Source: Paramuribaculum sp.
GTDB taxonomy: Bacteria > Bacteroidota > Bacteroidia > Bacteroidales > Muribaculaceae
Length of the DNA stretch: 17,652 nt
NCBI GenBank assembly: GCA_029051965.1
Contig: JAIDJZ010000358.1
Location: 1 to 17,652, forward strand
Direction: 5' to 3'
Shown here: positions 1 through 8,230 of the stretch, piece after piece
Layout of the letters: every line of letters begins with the position of its first letter
Position numbering within the stretch: position 1 is the stretch's first letter
Made by a program: the position numbers and the translations under genes
The notes under the pieces: model-generated
Seen by the model: the letters and a program-made list of their open reading frames with translations, nothing else
What the model was told of the DNA's origin: nothing
Databases searched by the model: none

Positions 1-2
1 TT

Positions 3-2756
3 CCGAAGCCCGACAGCGTGGATTTCTGCTATCTCGATTCTGATCCTCAGGACAGGAAGCTGGGTTCGGGCGGTGGGACGGGCTGGAGCCACGCCCGTTT
101 GCGCCGGTGTCACCCCGAGGCCGGCTCCCGTTCAGTCATTGTTCATGCAGGAGGCCAGAGCCGTCGTTTGCCGGCCTATGCGACGGTCGGCAAATCCCTT
201 GCTCCGCTGCCTGTGCTTCGCTGGGCAGTCGGTGAAAAGATCGATCAGTCGCTTCTTGACCTGCAGCTTCCGTTGCTGCGGCAGATCATGGACGGGGCTG
301 CCGAGTGGCAGTCGACTCTGGTTGTCAGCGGTGACGTTCTGGTGCGTGCAGGGGGGAAACTCCCTCCGGTTCCGGAAGCCGATGTCGTTTGCTACGGTCT
401 GTGGACCGAGGCCGAACAGGCCGTCAACCACGGGGTTTTCTTCATTTCCCGCGACGATCAGTCAGGAACGACGCTCGATTTTATGCTCCAGAAACCCGAC
501 TCCGGACGAATTGCCGGTCTGAGCCGGTCGCATTACTATCTGATGGATGTCGGATTGTGGCTGTTGAGCGACAGAGCTATGGAGGTTCTGCGCCGGCGGT
601 CGACCGATGCCGACGGCAATTGCCGCTTCTATGATCTTTATTCCGATTTCGGATGTGCGCTCGGCGGCCACCCGTCGGCAACCGATCCGGAGGTCGCCTC
701 GCTGAGTGTGGCAGTTGTGCCGCTGCGCGACGGCGAGTTTTATCATTTCGGAACGACATCGCAACTTATTTCATCGACTCTGGCGCTGCAGAACATCGTA
801 GCTGACCAGAGACGGATCATCCATAACCGGGCGAAGCCGAATCCGGCGCTTTTCGTCCAGAACTGTATTATGGGCACCCGGCTGACCGGCAGCAACAACA
901 ATGTCTGGATCGAAAATTCTTACGTCGGTCCGCGGTGGCGGCTGACACAGGAAAATGTTGTGACCGGAGTGCCGGAAAACGATTGGCCTCTCGAACTTAA
1001 GCCCGGAGTCTGCCTCGACATGGTGCCGATAGGAGAGACGGGTTTTGCCGTGCGTCCTTACGGCTACGCAGACCCAATGCGCGGTCTGACATCGGATGTC
1101 ACGACCGTTTATCTCGGCCAGAGTCTTCAGTCGTGGCTTGCTGAGAGAGGTGTCAGCCTGCCCGGCGAGTCGGACATACAGGCCGCTCCTGTCTTTCCCG
1201 TTGTCGAATCGGTCGAAGATGCGGGAGTTGTTGCCCGCTGGATGACATCCGAACCCTCGCTTGAACGAGGTCGTGAGATCTGGACCGGGGCGCAAAAACT
1301 CAGTGCCGACGAGCTGATGGACCGGGCGGATCTCAGCCGTCTTTATCGGCAGAGACGCGATTTTCTGCGTGTCAACTTGAAAATGCTCCATGAGAATCCG
1401 GACAGTGTGTTCTATCAGCTCGACCTCGACGACGCCGCAAGAAAATATGTTGAATTCGGGCTTGAGATGCCCCGGCAGATGACCTCCGCCTCTCCTGAGG
1501 CAAGGAAATTCCAGAATCATAGCTTCCGCTCGAGAATCCTGCAGTTTGCAGGCCAGCCTTTCGAAGCCGAACAGCAGAAGGCGTTTCGCGCGATGAGCGA
1601 CATGATTCTGTCGACAATCGATGTCAGCTCCGTCACTCCGCGGCTGAGCGTGAGCCACGACCGGATCGTGTGGGGACGAAGTCCGGTGAGGATTGATCTC
1701 GCGGGAGGGTGGACAGATACTCCGCCTTACTCGCTGCTTCATGGCGGTTCGGTTGTCAACATGGCAGTCGAGCTCAACGGTCAGCCTCCGCTGCAGGTCT
1801 TCGTGAAGCCCTCGGCAGAGCGCCACATCGTGCTTCGGTCGATCGATCTCGGTGCGTCCGAGATTCTCCGCGACTATGAGTCGATTCTGGATTTCTGTCG
1901 TGTCGGCGCACCGTTTTCGCTGCCTAAGGCGGCATTGGCGATAGCCGGTTTCGCTCCTGGGTTTTCGTCGCACAATTATGGTTCGCTCGAGGAGCAGCTT
2001 GAGGAATTCGGTTCCGGACTCGAAATAACACTTCTTTCAGCTCTTCCCGCCGGTTCCGGAATGGGGACAAGCTCGATTCTTGCCGCGACTGTTCTCGGTT
2101 CGCTCAGCGATTTCTGCGGACTGGGATGGACGGCCGATGAAATCTGTGAGCGCACTCTCGCGCTTGAGCAGCTGCTGACAACCGGCGGAGGGTGGCAGGA
2201 CCAGTATGGCGGTGTCCTTCAGGGGGTCAAATTGCTTCAGACAGCCGAGGGATGCGAGCAGTCGCCGCGTATCAGCTGGCTTCCGGAGGGTATCTTCACG
2301 GATCCGCAATTCGCTCCCTGCCATATGCTGTACTATACCGGACTGACCCGCACTGCAAAAAGTATTCTTGCCGAGATTGTGCGCAGGATGTTTTTAAATC
2401 ATGGTCCGACTCTGTCGCTTCTCAGCGCGATGAAGGAGCATTCGCTTGAAGTCGCCGACGCGATCCAGCGCCGCGAATTCGGTCGCTTCGGCCATCTGGT
2501 CGGACGGACATGGAATCAGAACTGTCTGCTCGATTCCGGCACGTGTCCGCCGGCTGTAGCCGCTATTGTCGACGAGGTGCGCGATCTTACGCTCGGACTG
2601 AAGCTTCCGGGAGCCGGAGGTGGCGGCTACCTCTATATGGTGGCGAAAGATCCCGAGGCAGCCGCACTTATCCGTCAGCGGCTTGCCGCCCGCACTGCCG
2701 GACGATTCGCAGAGATGCAGATCAGTCAGGCCGGCCTTAGGATTTCCAGGTCATGA
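3..2756 (+). CDS. fkp: Bifunctional fucokinase / L-fucose-1-phosphate guanylyltransferase, 5' partial
   Basis: Fkp phosphorylates L-fucose with ATP and then couples fucose-1-phosphate to GTP, giving GDP-fucose in the cytoplasm for capsule and glycoprotein fucosylation. The reading frame is open to the window edge. About 917 residues are present against about 949 for Bacteroides Fkp, so roughly 20-30 N-terminal residues are missing, and the in-frame GTG at 18 is not the real start. The nucleotide-binding motif LGSGGGT lies at about 60-80, and HAGGQSRRLP follows shortly after; both belong to the guanylyltransferase half. The C-terminal third is a GHMP kinase: WGRSPVRIDLAGGWTDTPP (from about 1669), the ATP loop PAGSGMGTSS (2046-2075), the TTGGGWQDQYGG stretch and the LPGAGGGGYLY motif near the end. 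A bidirectional terminator follows. Identity rests on residue-by-residue resemblance to remembered Bacteroides Fkp and is very secure. Confidence 0.97.
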   Translation, partial: PKPDSVDFCYLDSDPQDRKLGSGGGTGWSHARLRRCHPEAGSRSVIVHAGGQSRRLPAYATVGKSLAPLPVLRWAVGEKIDQSLLDLQLPLLRQIMDGAAEWQSTLVVSGDVLVRAGGKLPPVPEADVVCYGLWTEAEQAVNHGVFFISRDDQSGTTLDFMLQKPDSGRIAGLSRSHYYLMDVGLWLLSDRAMEVLRRRSTDADGNCRFYDLYSDFGCALGGHPSATDPEVASLSVAVVPLRDGEFYHFGTTSQLISSTLALQNIVADQRRIIHNRAKPNPALFVQNCIMGTRLTGSNNNVWIENSYVGPRWRLTQENVVTGVPENDWPLELKPGVCLDMVPIGETGFAVRPYGYADPMRGLTSDVTTVYLGQSLQSWLAERGVSLPGESDIQAAPVFPVVESVEDAGVVARWMTSEPSLERGREIWTGAQKLSADELMDRADLSRLYRQRRDFLRVNLKMLHENPDSVFYQLDLDDAARKYVEFGLEMPRQMTSASPEARKFQNHSFRSRILQFAGQPFEAEQQKAFRAMSDMILSTIDVSSVTPRLSVSHDRIVWGRSPVRIDLAGGWTDTPPYSLLHGGSVVNMAVELNGQPPLQVFVKPSAERHIVLRSIDLGASEILRDYESILDFCRVGAPFSLPKAALAIAGFAPGFSSHNYGSLEEQLEEFGSGLEITLLSALPAGSGMGTSSILAATVLGSLSDFCGLGWTADEICERTLALEQLLTTGGGWQDQYGGVLQGVKLLQTAEGCEQSPRISWLPEGIFTDPQFAPCHMLYYTGLTRTAKSILAEIVRRMFLNHGPTLSLLSAMKEHSLEVADAIQRREFGRFGHLVGRTWNQNCLLDSGTCPPAVAAIVDEVRDLTLGLKLPGAGGGGYLYMVAKDPEAAALIRQRLAARTAGRFAEMQISQAGLRISRS

Positions 2757-2790
2757 CCGGCGGTGTTTCCGCGGAAGTTTTCTGAAACAT

Positions 2791-2844
2791 ACTGACATAA
2801 AAAAACCGGAGTCTGATGCAGACTCCGGTTTTTATTGTGTCAGT
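2791..2844. terminator. Bidirectional intrinsic terminator between fkp and the OmpA/TPR lipoprotein gene
   Basis: A perfect 15-bp stem (2801-2815 with 2819-2833) has a 3-nt ATG loop. Its GC-rich core CCGGAGTCTG is flanked by an A-run on the left and a T-run on the right, so it ends in U's whichever strand is read. Outside the core, ACTGACA (2791-2797) pairs with TGTCAGT (2838-2844), which lengthens the hairpin. It lies 35 bp after the fkp stop and just after the end of the convergent minus-strand gene, so it probably ends transcription from both sides. Confidence 0.9.
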
Positions 2845-2863
2845 ACTGACCGTAGAGGGTCTC

Positions 2864-4552
2864 TTATTTGATGACGTTGCTGAGGTTGAAGTTAGCAAAC
2901 TCGAGGTCATTGAGAGCCATAGTTGCCAGTGAGTTGTCGAGCTGGATAGCCTTTGACAGGTTTGAAGTCACCATCGAAGCGTTGTTGGTGCGGGCACCGA
3001 GCACAGCGTTCAGATAGTAAGTAGTAGCGTCGGGGTTAGCGATAGCGCCGAGAGTGTTCTTGGCAGCAGCATAGTCTTTAGTGAGAAGCTGAGCAAGAGC
3101 GGCGTTGTTGGTTTTGCTTGAACCGAAAGCCTTGACAGCGGCAGCGTTGTCGCCCTGAGTCAGATAGTAGACACCGAGAGCGTCACCGAGACCTTCGAGG
3201 CCGGCAGCATTGCTGAAGCTGCGGTTGGCAGCAGAGAAGTCTTTGTTGATGAGCTGGAGAAGACCCTGGTTCATTGCAACTTCAGAGCTGTTGGGAGCAA
3301 GCTGGGCGGCTTTGTTGAGGTTGGCGAGAGCAGAGCTGTAGTTTTTGTTGATGTACTGTGCCTTACCGAGGTTGTTGTAGCCGCGGAAGTCGTTGGGATA
3401 GAGCTTGGTCACCTGTTCGTAGATCTGAGCCTTGCGGTTGTTGTCGTCGGTGAGAGTCGCTGCATAGAGAAGCTCTTCAACGCTGAGTTCCGAAGGATTG
3501 GTCTGTGCGAGACGTGCGATTTCTTCGTCGCTCTTGCCGATGATGTTCACAGAAGCTGTGATGTGGCTGCGACGGAGCTGGGGCAGAATCTGGTCAGCGA
3601 GAGTTTCGAACACGTTGGCGAGGTTGCGGATTTCCTGTTCGCGGACTTCAGGATCTTTTACGTTCGAAAGAACGCTGAGGATGAGGTCTTTGTCCTGGAT
3701 GTCGCTGGCTGCTACGAGCTGCTGGAAACCTTCCCAGTCTTCGGCTGTGAACTGTTTGGTGAGTTCGCCGAATTCAGTGATCTTGTCTTTTTTGAGCTGG
3801 CCTTCGAGATAAGAAGTGGTGTTCTTTTCGCGGTTTTCAGCCAGACGCTGGTTGAAGTCGTAGGCACCTTCGGGAGAAGCATAGGAAGAAATGTTGATTT
3901 CTTCGATTTCCTGATTGGGAGCTTCGGCTGCAGCGCGGAGCTGAGCGTTGAGGTCTTTTACGCCCTGAGAGTCAAGTTCGCCCTGACGAACGATTGCCTG
4001 GTTGATGAGGAATCGGATGTCGGCGGTATATTTTTCGTTGATGATGCGCTGGAACTTGTCGTTTGCAGTAGCGGGATTGACAGTAGCGGGATCGGCGAGA
4101 GCTGCAGTGGCGATGATGCCGTCGGCAACTTTAACCTGGGGAAGAACATATTGCTTGCTGCCCTGCTGAACGTTGAAAGTCAGATAGAGTTCGCTCTTCT
4201 GCATTTCGGGAGTATAGACGTAGTTGACGGGGATTGTGAGAGTTCCGCCGTTGGAGTAGTTGACAACAGGGTTGTTGCCGCGTACTTTTTCGCCCTGATA
4301 TGTAACCGAAGAGGCAGCAGTCTGCTGGTCGCCGTACATGAGGACAGGAGTAACTGTGACAACCGCGTTTTTCTTGAAGAATTTAGCGGGGATGTTACCG
4401 GTAACGGTAGCGGGGACTGTTGATCCTACTACTTCAAGCGGATTGGGATTGGTTGTGAAATAATCAGCTTTGAACTGATTCATTTTGCTGTTACAGCCTG
4501 TCAACAGCACCAATCCACCAATTGCAAATGATGAATAAAGAATCTTTTTCAT
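2864..4552 (-). CDS. Lipoprotein with OmpA-like domain and C-terminal TPR repeats
   Basis: The start is set at 4552 (MKKILYSS...), not the longer open frame to 4678, because a lipoprotein signal peptide begins there: a K-rich start, a hydrophobic stretch and lipobox LLTG-C with Cys20. The 562-residue product should be anchored in the outer membrane. Residues 25-150 look like beta-rich envelope sequence of unknown family. Residues about 175-340 resemble an OmpA C-terminal peptidoglycan-binding domain (ISSYASPEGAYDFNQRLAENR at 221-241). A roughly 75-residue segment (about 252-328, including EDWEGFQQLVAASD) is inserted before the final strand ITASVNIIGK. Residues 375-540 form about three or four TPR-like helix pairs, such as GYNNLGKAQYINKNYSSAL. 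It probably links the outer membrane to the cell wall and offers a protein-docking surface; that role is inference. It stands alone, with a candidate promoter upstream and a strong terminator downstream. Confidence 0.85.
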   Translation of the reverse strand: MKKILYSSFAIGGLVLLTGCNSKMNQFKADYFTTNPNPLEVVGSTVPATVTGNIPAKFFKKNAVVTVTPVLMYGDQQTAASSVTYQGEKVRGNNPVVNYSNGGTLTIPVNYVYTPEMQKSELYLTFNVQQGSKQYVLPQVKVADGIIATAALADPATVNPATANDKFQRIINEKYTADIRFLINQAIVRQGELDSQGVKDLNAQLRAAAEAPNQEIEEINISSYASPEGAYDFNQRLAENREKNTTSYLEGQLKKDKITEFGELTKQFTAEDWEGFQQLVAASDIQDKDLILSVLSNVKDPEVREQEIRNLANVFETLADQILPQLRRSHITASVNIIGKSDEEIARLAQTNPSELSVEELLYAATLTDDNNRKAQIYEQVTKLYPNDFRGYNNLGKAQYINKNYSSALANLNKAAQLAPNSSEVAMNQGLLQLINKDFSAANRSFSNAAGLEGLGDALGVYYLTQGDNAAAVKAFGSSKTNNAALAQLLTKDYAAAKNTLGAIANPDATTYYLNAVLGARTNNASMVTSNLSKAIQLDNSLATMALNDLEFANFNLSNVIK

Positions 4553-4606
4553 GATGAAAATTTGGATATTGAAGTTTTGAATTTTGTTACGAAATGTGAT
4601 TACCGG

Positions 4607-4614
4607 CAAATTTA
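4607..4614 (-). promoter_or_regulatory. Candidate Bacteroidetes -7 element for the OmpA/TPR lipoprotein gene
   Basis: Read on the minus strand this is TAAATTTG, an exact match to the Bacteroidetes -7 consensus TAnnTTTG, 54 bp upstream of the ATG at 4552. I see no convincing TTG -33 element at 19-21 bp spacing, so the call rests on the -7 box, its position and the AT-rich surroundings. Confidence 0.4.
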
Positions 4615-4731
4615 CTCTTTTTTCCTGAAATAGCATTAATTGTTGCTGAATTTTTTCAGCGCGTGGACGGGAAATCACCGCGAATTTCCGCTGGCACTCC
4701 TTTTTTGGGAGCGAAATGCACTACGGAGAGA

Positions 4732-4770
4732 GGGCGGCAGGCCGGAATACGTGATTCTGACGCGCCGCCC
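4732..4770. repeat. GC-rich inverted repeat downstream of the WG-repeat gene
   Basis: GGGCGGC (4732-4738) and GCCGCCC (4764-4770) form a 7-bp perfect dyad with a 25-nt spacer, 34 bp past the stop of the minus-strand WG-repeat gene. No U-tract follows on that strand, so it is not a canonical intrinsic terminator. It could still slow transcription or protect the 3' end. The remaining spacer between the two minus-strand genes (4553-4803) shows no gene. Confidence 0.4.
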
Positions 4771-4803
4771 CCAGGGCAGAATTATATAATGGTTGGTTTA
4801 AAG

Positions 4804-7026
4804 TCAGCGGGTGATGAGAGAGAACTCAATCTTGTCGTTGCCTGTGGTCGGAATGGTTTTGTTTCCTTGGTCAATGAAACGGAATTTTGCGTAGTAGTAG
4901 ACGTCTTTGCCTTTAGGTCCATTCGGGAACTGTGCATAAGGTATTGTGATCCATTGGTCGGAGAATGAGGCAAACAGATAGCCTGGGGTGACCCAGTAGA
5001 CATGTTTGATGTGTTTGCCGCTTCGGTTGATTGCCGGTTTGCCGTTTTTATGATAAAACGCGAGTTCGACCTGAAACGATTCTTCGAGGAGGAATTGAGT
5101 ATCGAAGTCGAAGTGTACTTTCATGGCCTTATTATTGTTTTTGTCATAGATGTTATGTTCCAGCCATTGAGAGGTGACGCTGACCTTCCGTTCTTTCTTC
5201 AGTTTTGTGCCCTCGGAGTTATAATAGGCAGTCCCGCTCTCATTCATTATTTCATAATATCTGTCTTCTATGGTGTGATAACAGTATTGATTGTATTTGA
5301 CCGGCACTATTTCCTCTCCGTTTTCGGAGAATATGCCGCGCAAGTCTCCCTTATCGGCATAAAAGTGGTTGCCGATGCCGGTTTTAAGCAGCCGGTCGTA
5401 CTCGGGCTGAATGATGCATTGGCCAGAAGTTAGGTAGATTCCGTATTTATTGTCTTTTTCGACAACGATATGGTTGTCCATGCCTTTGAAAGTGAGGAAG
5501 GAAGAGTATTCAGGCGGTACAATTGTGTCGCCGACGAGAGAAATCATTCCTTTACGTCCGTTTCGTTTTATGGTAAACAGGCTGAAGTCTCTGTCCCAGT
5601 ATAGTTTTTCGTCGTTGACGCAAGGGACAGTCAGCATGCCTTCGAAGAGAATTCCCCATTTGTTGTCACGGCAGACATGGATAAAACAGGACCCCTCCTC
5701 CATGCGGTCGAAACTTTCCGGGTTTATTGTGCCGGACGACAGTATGTGCCATTTTGAGTCGTCGGTCTGGACAATAGTCTTGTCGAGGCATGTCATCAGC
5801 GGATATGGTTTGGAGTCCGGGCTGATGGCTGTCTTGTTGAAGAGAAGCCATCCCTCTTCTTCTGCGAAGGTTGCCGGCAGGTCTGAGGCAATAAGTGAGC
5901 CGTCGGCTTTATAGAGCTTCGATCCGGTCGGTTCGGTCATGAGAAAGAATTTTCCCGCCGGGCGCACAGCGGTGGCCGTAGTTGAATAGAGCTTGTCGTC
6001 GGCGTCGGTAACTGTCGAGAACCGTCCGCCGGGGAATTCGTTGTTAAGCTGCGGCGGGGTGTAGGAGAGAGTGCCGGTCATGACGGTAAACGGGCCGCAT
6101 TTGTCTGTTTTGACAGAGATCATTTTCAGCAGTGAGAGCGTGGCGGGATGGTAGATCGCATGATTATTGTCATTGGTCAGCAGAAACATCGACCGGCTTT
6201 TCAGAGGGTTGATGAAAGTGTAGCTGTTTTTGACCACTTCACGGCCAGCAGTGTTCACCAATCCCCATTTGTTCTGGTTCATGAATGGGATGAAGGTCTG
6301 GTTGTCGATGGTGACCGGAGCTTTGACGTCGTCATAGGCTATGGCAGTCAGATTTGTGGCAGTAGCCGGATCGTAGAGGCCGATTCTGTCGTTTTTGCCG
6401 ATTTTAAAATAGGATTCGAACGGCTCGATGGATGTGTATTCATTCGCCTCGATCAGCATTTTGCCGGTTCGGTCGAAGAGGCCTGCCTTTTTACCTTTTT
6501 TGACGATGAAAAAGCCGGGATGCGCCGGATCGATGAGGTCGAATTCCGGCTTTATGATCAGATTGCCTTTGGTGTCAACAACGCCGGAGTTTCCTTTAAG
6601 CCCGACGATGAACTCATTGCCGCAGCGTGTGGCTGAAGTATAGTCCGGTTTCTGGCGATAGATGCCGTCATAGGTCATGAATCCGTATTTGTCCTTGACT
6701 TTGACGAGCATGACTTCATCGCTGACCGGTTCGGCCGATTCGAAGACTGCTCCGGGCCCCACGAGTTTGCCGTTTTCATCAACGAATCCGATCAGTCCTT
6801 TGGCGGAGACGGTCGAGAGGAGCCGGTCGCCGGGCTGTTTTTCGAACGGCGAAGCTGTTTCGAACTTTGGTTTCAGCACCCATTTGCCTTCTGCGTTACT
6901 GTAGCCCCACGTCCCCTTTTTTGCATCCTGGCGGGGCTGGACGTTTTGTGCGATTGCAGATAATTGTGATGACAGAATCAGAGAAATTCCTGTCAGAATT
7001 GATTTGAATAAAAGTTTTTCGGTCAT
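4804..7026 (-). CDS. Exported WG-repeat protein with unrecognised C-terminal domain
   Basis: The start at 7026 (MTEKLLFKS...) is preferred to the longer frame from 7149 because it opens with a signal peptide: a charged start, a hydrophobic stretch about 9-20, and a likely signal peptidase I site after AIA (residue 26). The 740-residue product should be periplasmic or surface-exposed. It carries about 11 WG (KWG-type) repeats, each a short beta unit such as GTWGYSNAEGKWVLKPKF, NKWGLVNTAGREVV, NKYGIYLTSGQCIIQPEY and RGIFSENGEEIVPVKY. They are clear in the first 300 residues, degenerate in the middle, and clear again at about 480-600. The last 130 or so residues, beginning near KKERKVSVTSQWLEHN, are not WG repeats; they look beta-rich, with many aromatic and charged residues, and I do not recognise them. 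WG repeats are usually taken as binding modules; the ligand here is unknown. The gene looks monocistronic. Confidence 0.85.
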   Translation of the reverse strand: MTEKLLFKSILTGISLILSSQLSAIAQNVQPRQDAKKGTWGYSNAEGKWVLKPKFETASPFEKQPGDRLLSTVSAKGLIGFVDENGKLVGPGAVFESAEPVSDEVMLVKVKDKYGFMTYDGIYRQKPDYTSATRCGNEFIVGLKGNSGVVDTKGNLIIKPEFDLIDPAHPGFFIVKKGKKAGLFDRTGKMLIEANEYTSIEPFESYFKIGKNDRIGLYDPATATNLTAIAYDDVKAPVTIDNQTFIPFMNQNKWGLVNTAGREVVKNSYTFINPLKSRSMFLLTNDNNHAIYHPATLSLLKMISVKTDKCGPFTVMTGTLSYTPPQLNNEFPGGRFSTVTDADDKLYSTTATAVRPAGKFFLMTEPTGSKLYKADGSLIASDLPATFAEEEGWLLFNKTAISPDSKPYPLMTCLDKTIVQTDDSKWHILSSGTINPESFDRMEEGSCFIHVCRDNKWGILFEGMLTVPCVNDEKLYWDRDFSLFTIKRNGRKGMISLVGDTIVPPEYSSFLTFKGMDNHIVVEKDNKYGIYLTSGQCIIQPEYDRLLKTGIGNHFYADKGDLRGIFSENGEEIVPVKYNQYCYHTIEDRYYEIMNESGTAYYNSEGTKLKKERKVSVTSQWLEHNIYDKNNNKAMKVHFDFDTQFLLEESFQVELAFYHKNGKPAINRSGKHIKHVYWVTPGYLFASFSDQWITIPYAQFPNGPKGKDVYYYAKFRFIDQGNKTIPTTGNDKIEFSLITR

Positions 7027-7359
7027 GGTAGATGTGATGATAGATATGTGTGAATGCAGCATCGGCCGCGAGCCTGATGGCCGGCGGCTGAAGAATTTTC
7101 TAATAAAATAGGCTATGTGAAACTTTGTTTCGGGGCGGCTTGATGTCATAATGTCTTACAGATATGAATCCGGGTTCGGAAAAACTCGGAAGCGATAGCT
7201 GTAGACGGGAAACAGTGTATGTCGTTGTTTTAAAAGGAAAAAGAGCCGTCCCAATACTTTTATCGTGAAGCCCCGGAGGAGACTCCCGCGACAAATTGCC
7301 GTGGTATTGTAATTTCCCTGAATTCCGGAGTTATGAGCTGCCGGAATGATTTTGCATCA

Positions 7360-7391
7360 CAAAAATATCAAATCATTTTAATCTGACCAAA
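7360..7391 (-). promoter_or_regulatory. Candidate Bacteroidetes promoter (-33 TTTG, -7 TATTTTTG)
   Basis: On the minus strand TTTG (7391-7388) is followed after 20 bp by TATTTTTG (7367-7360), close to the known TTTG/TTG-N19-20-TAnnTTTG arrangement of the Bacteroidetes primary sigma factor. It points toward the WG-repeat gene, whose start is about 335 bp away. Confidence 0.5.
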
Positions 7392-7415
7392 TTTGTCTTA
7401 AAATTTTTTCTTTTT

Positions 7416-7434
7416 TGTTTCGATTTGTTTCGAT
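7416..7434. repeat. Tandem 9-bp repeat TGTTTCGAT, 10-bp period
   Basis: Two exact copies of TGTTTCGAT (7416-7424 and 7426-7434) are separated by one base, so they repeat once per DNA helical turn. A partial third unit (GTCGAT) follows. They sit about 25-45 bp upstream of the candidate -33 box of the minus-strand promoter, where an activator would bind. The regulatory role is inference. Confidence 0.4.
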
Positions 7435-7463
7435 GTCGATATAATTGCAGTTCGGAATTGGCG

Positions 7464-7973
7464 TCAGAGGCATGTGACGATCTCTCCCAGCGGCTTGCGG
7501 GATGTTGCGCGCGTAGCGTCAGGGCCGGGGATGCCGACGGGTATCAGGGCAACCGGTTGGAAAGAAGAGGGGAGCGCGAGTTCCCGGATGACCTCTTTCG
7601 GATCGAAACGGCAGACCCAGCACGTCCCGAGGCCTTCCGCCGCAGCTGCAAGACAGATATGTTCGGCTGCTATCGCCGCATCAATGTCGGAATGGATTTT
7701 TCCGTCTTCGGGTCGATGCCATGCCGCTTCCGGGTCGGCGCACACAATAATATATATAGGGGCTGTCTGAAACCAGTCGCGCTGATAGCATCTGCGTATC
7801 GCATTTTTTGCTTCGTCGCTTTCGCAAATGAAGAAATGCCAGGGCTGCAGATTGACTGCCGAAGGAGCGAGGCGTGCGGCTTCAAGGATTCGCTCGATTT
7901 TTTCGCGCGAGGGAGGTTCGGGAAGAAAGTTTCTGACAGAGTGGCGTTCGGAAGCAAGTTTCAAAAAATCCAT
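7464..7973 (-). CDS. Nitroreductase-family FMN-dependent oxidoreductase
   Basis: A 169-residue flavoprotein of the nitroreductase superfamily, whose members use FMN and NAD(P)H to reduce nitro compounds, quinones or other small molecules. The N-terminal FMN-phosphate motif RHSVRNF is at 10-16, APSAVNLQPWHFFIC at 36-50, the helix DIDAAIAAEHICLAAAAEGLG at 96-116, then CWVCRFDP, and the family's IPVGIPGP strand-loop at 144-151. The length fits the short, single-domain subgroup. It is cytoplasmic, with no signal peptide. It is transcribed away from carB across a 257-bp divergent region with its own -7 box. The physiological substrate cannot be read from the sequence. Confidence 0.93.
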   Translation of the reverse strand: MDFLKLASERHSVRNFLPEPPSREKIERILEAARLAPSAVNLQPWHFFICESDEAKNAIRRCYQRDWFQTAPIYIIVCADPEAAWHRPEDGKIHSDIDAAIAAEHICLAAAAEGLGTCWVCRFDPKEVIRELALPSSFQPVALIPVGIPGPDATRATSRKPLGEIVTCL

Positions 7974-8008
7974 AGCATGTGAGATGACGGGGTTATCTAT
8001 TTATGGTG

Positions 8009-8016
8009 CAAATATA
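8009..8016 (-). promoter_or_regulatory. Candidate -7 element for the 7464-7973 nitroreductase gene
   Basis: The minus strand reads TATATTTG, matching TAnnTTTG, 36 bp upstream of the ATG at 7973. No clear TTG -33 box is seen at the usual distance. Confidence 0.42.
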
Positions 8017-8144
8017 CGCATTATATTCGACGAAAAAATAGCGGACGTAGGCCGAAGCCGTTTTTTTTGATTCGGCGAAAGCAAAAGTTTACGGATTTTT
8101 TCGGACGGAGCGGAGTATATGATGGATAGTTCATGGATTTTTGC

Positions 8145-8152
8145 TAACTTTG
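8145..8152 (+). promoter_or_regulatory. Candidate -7 element for carB
   Basis: TAACTTTG matches the Bacteroidetes TAnnTTTG box and would give a leader of roughly 70 nt before the carB ATG at 8231. The -33 region is weak. It may drive the whole carB-to-maf operon, since no internal promoter is evident. Confidence 0.45.
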
Positions 8153-8230
8153 TGGCAGAAAGAACCAGCTGCGTCTGTCGGCATCGCTGCAGATGTGGAT
8201 TTGTCACAGTCTAACATTCGTTACCACACA

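Larger units (their letters stand above)
7027..7463. other. 437-bp gene-free region upstream of the WG-repeat gene
   Basis: I find no convincing gene here. The 64-codon minus-strand frame at 7100-7294 has no recognisable family or motif and lies inside the presumed leader. The region holds a candidate minus-strand promoter about 335 bp from the WG gene, a tandem TGTTTCGAT repeat behind it, and an inverted repeat ATTCCGG/CCGGAAT (7322-7328 with 7341-7347). It also contains a GC-rich block (7271-7290) bracketed by CAATAC (7252-7257) and GTATTG (7304-7309). If the promoter is real, the WG mRNA has an unusually long 5' leader, or a small RNA is made here. Confidence 0.4.

Noticed and set aside
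18..20. GTG at 18 as the start of fkp
   Set aside because: The frame is open upstream to the window edge and Bacteroides Fkp has about 25 more N-terminal residues; the gene is cut by the window.
771..1973. 400-codon open frame on the minus strand
   Set aside because: It lies wholly antisense to well-conserved fkp sequence, has no recognisable domain and reflects codon bias.
3563..4423. 286-codon open frame on the plus strand
   Set aside because: Antisense to the OmpA/TPR lipoprotein, with repetitive low-complexity Val/Phe/Asp composition expected from the opposite strand of a biased gene.
4553..4678. Longer N-terminus of the lipoprotein starting at 4678
   Set aside because: It would bury the signal peptide 42 residues inside the protein; this stretch also contains the candidate promoter.
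7027..7149. Longer N-terminus of the WG-repeat protein starting at 7149
   Set aside because: The signal peptide begins at 7026 and the extra 41 residues show no conserved character.
7100..7294. 64-codon minus-strand frame as a small gene
   Set aside because: No promoter close by, no recognisable motif, and composition like non-coding leader.
8051..8076. GCCGAA/TTCGGC hairpin with a T-run as a terminator
   Set aside because: The eight T's are in the loop, not after the stem, and it lies between divergent genes where no transcript needs ending.
8141..8230. Extra 30 codons at the start of carB
   Set aside because: The CarB family begins at MKKVLLLGSG, and the TAACTTTG promoter box lies in this stretch.
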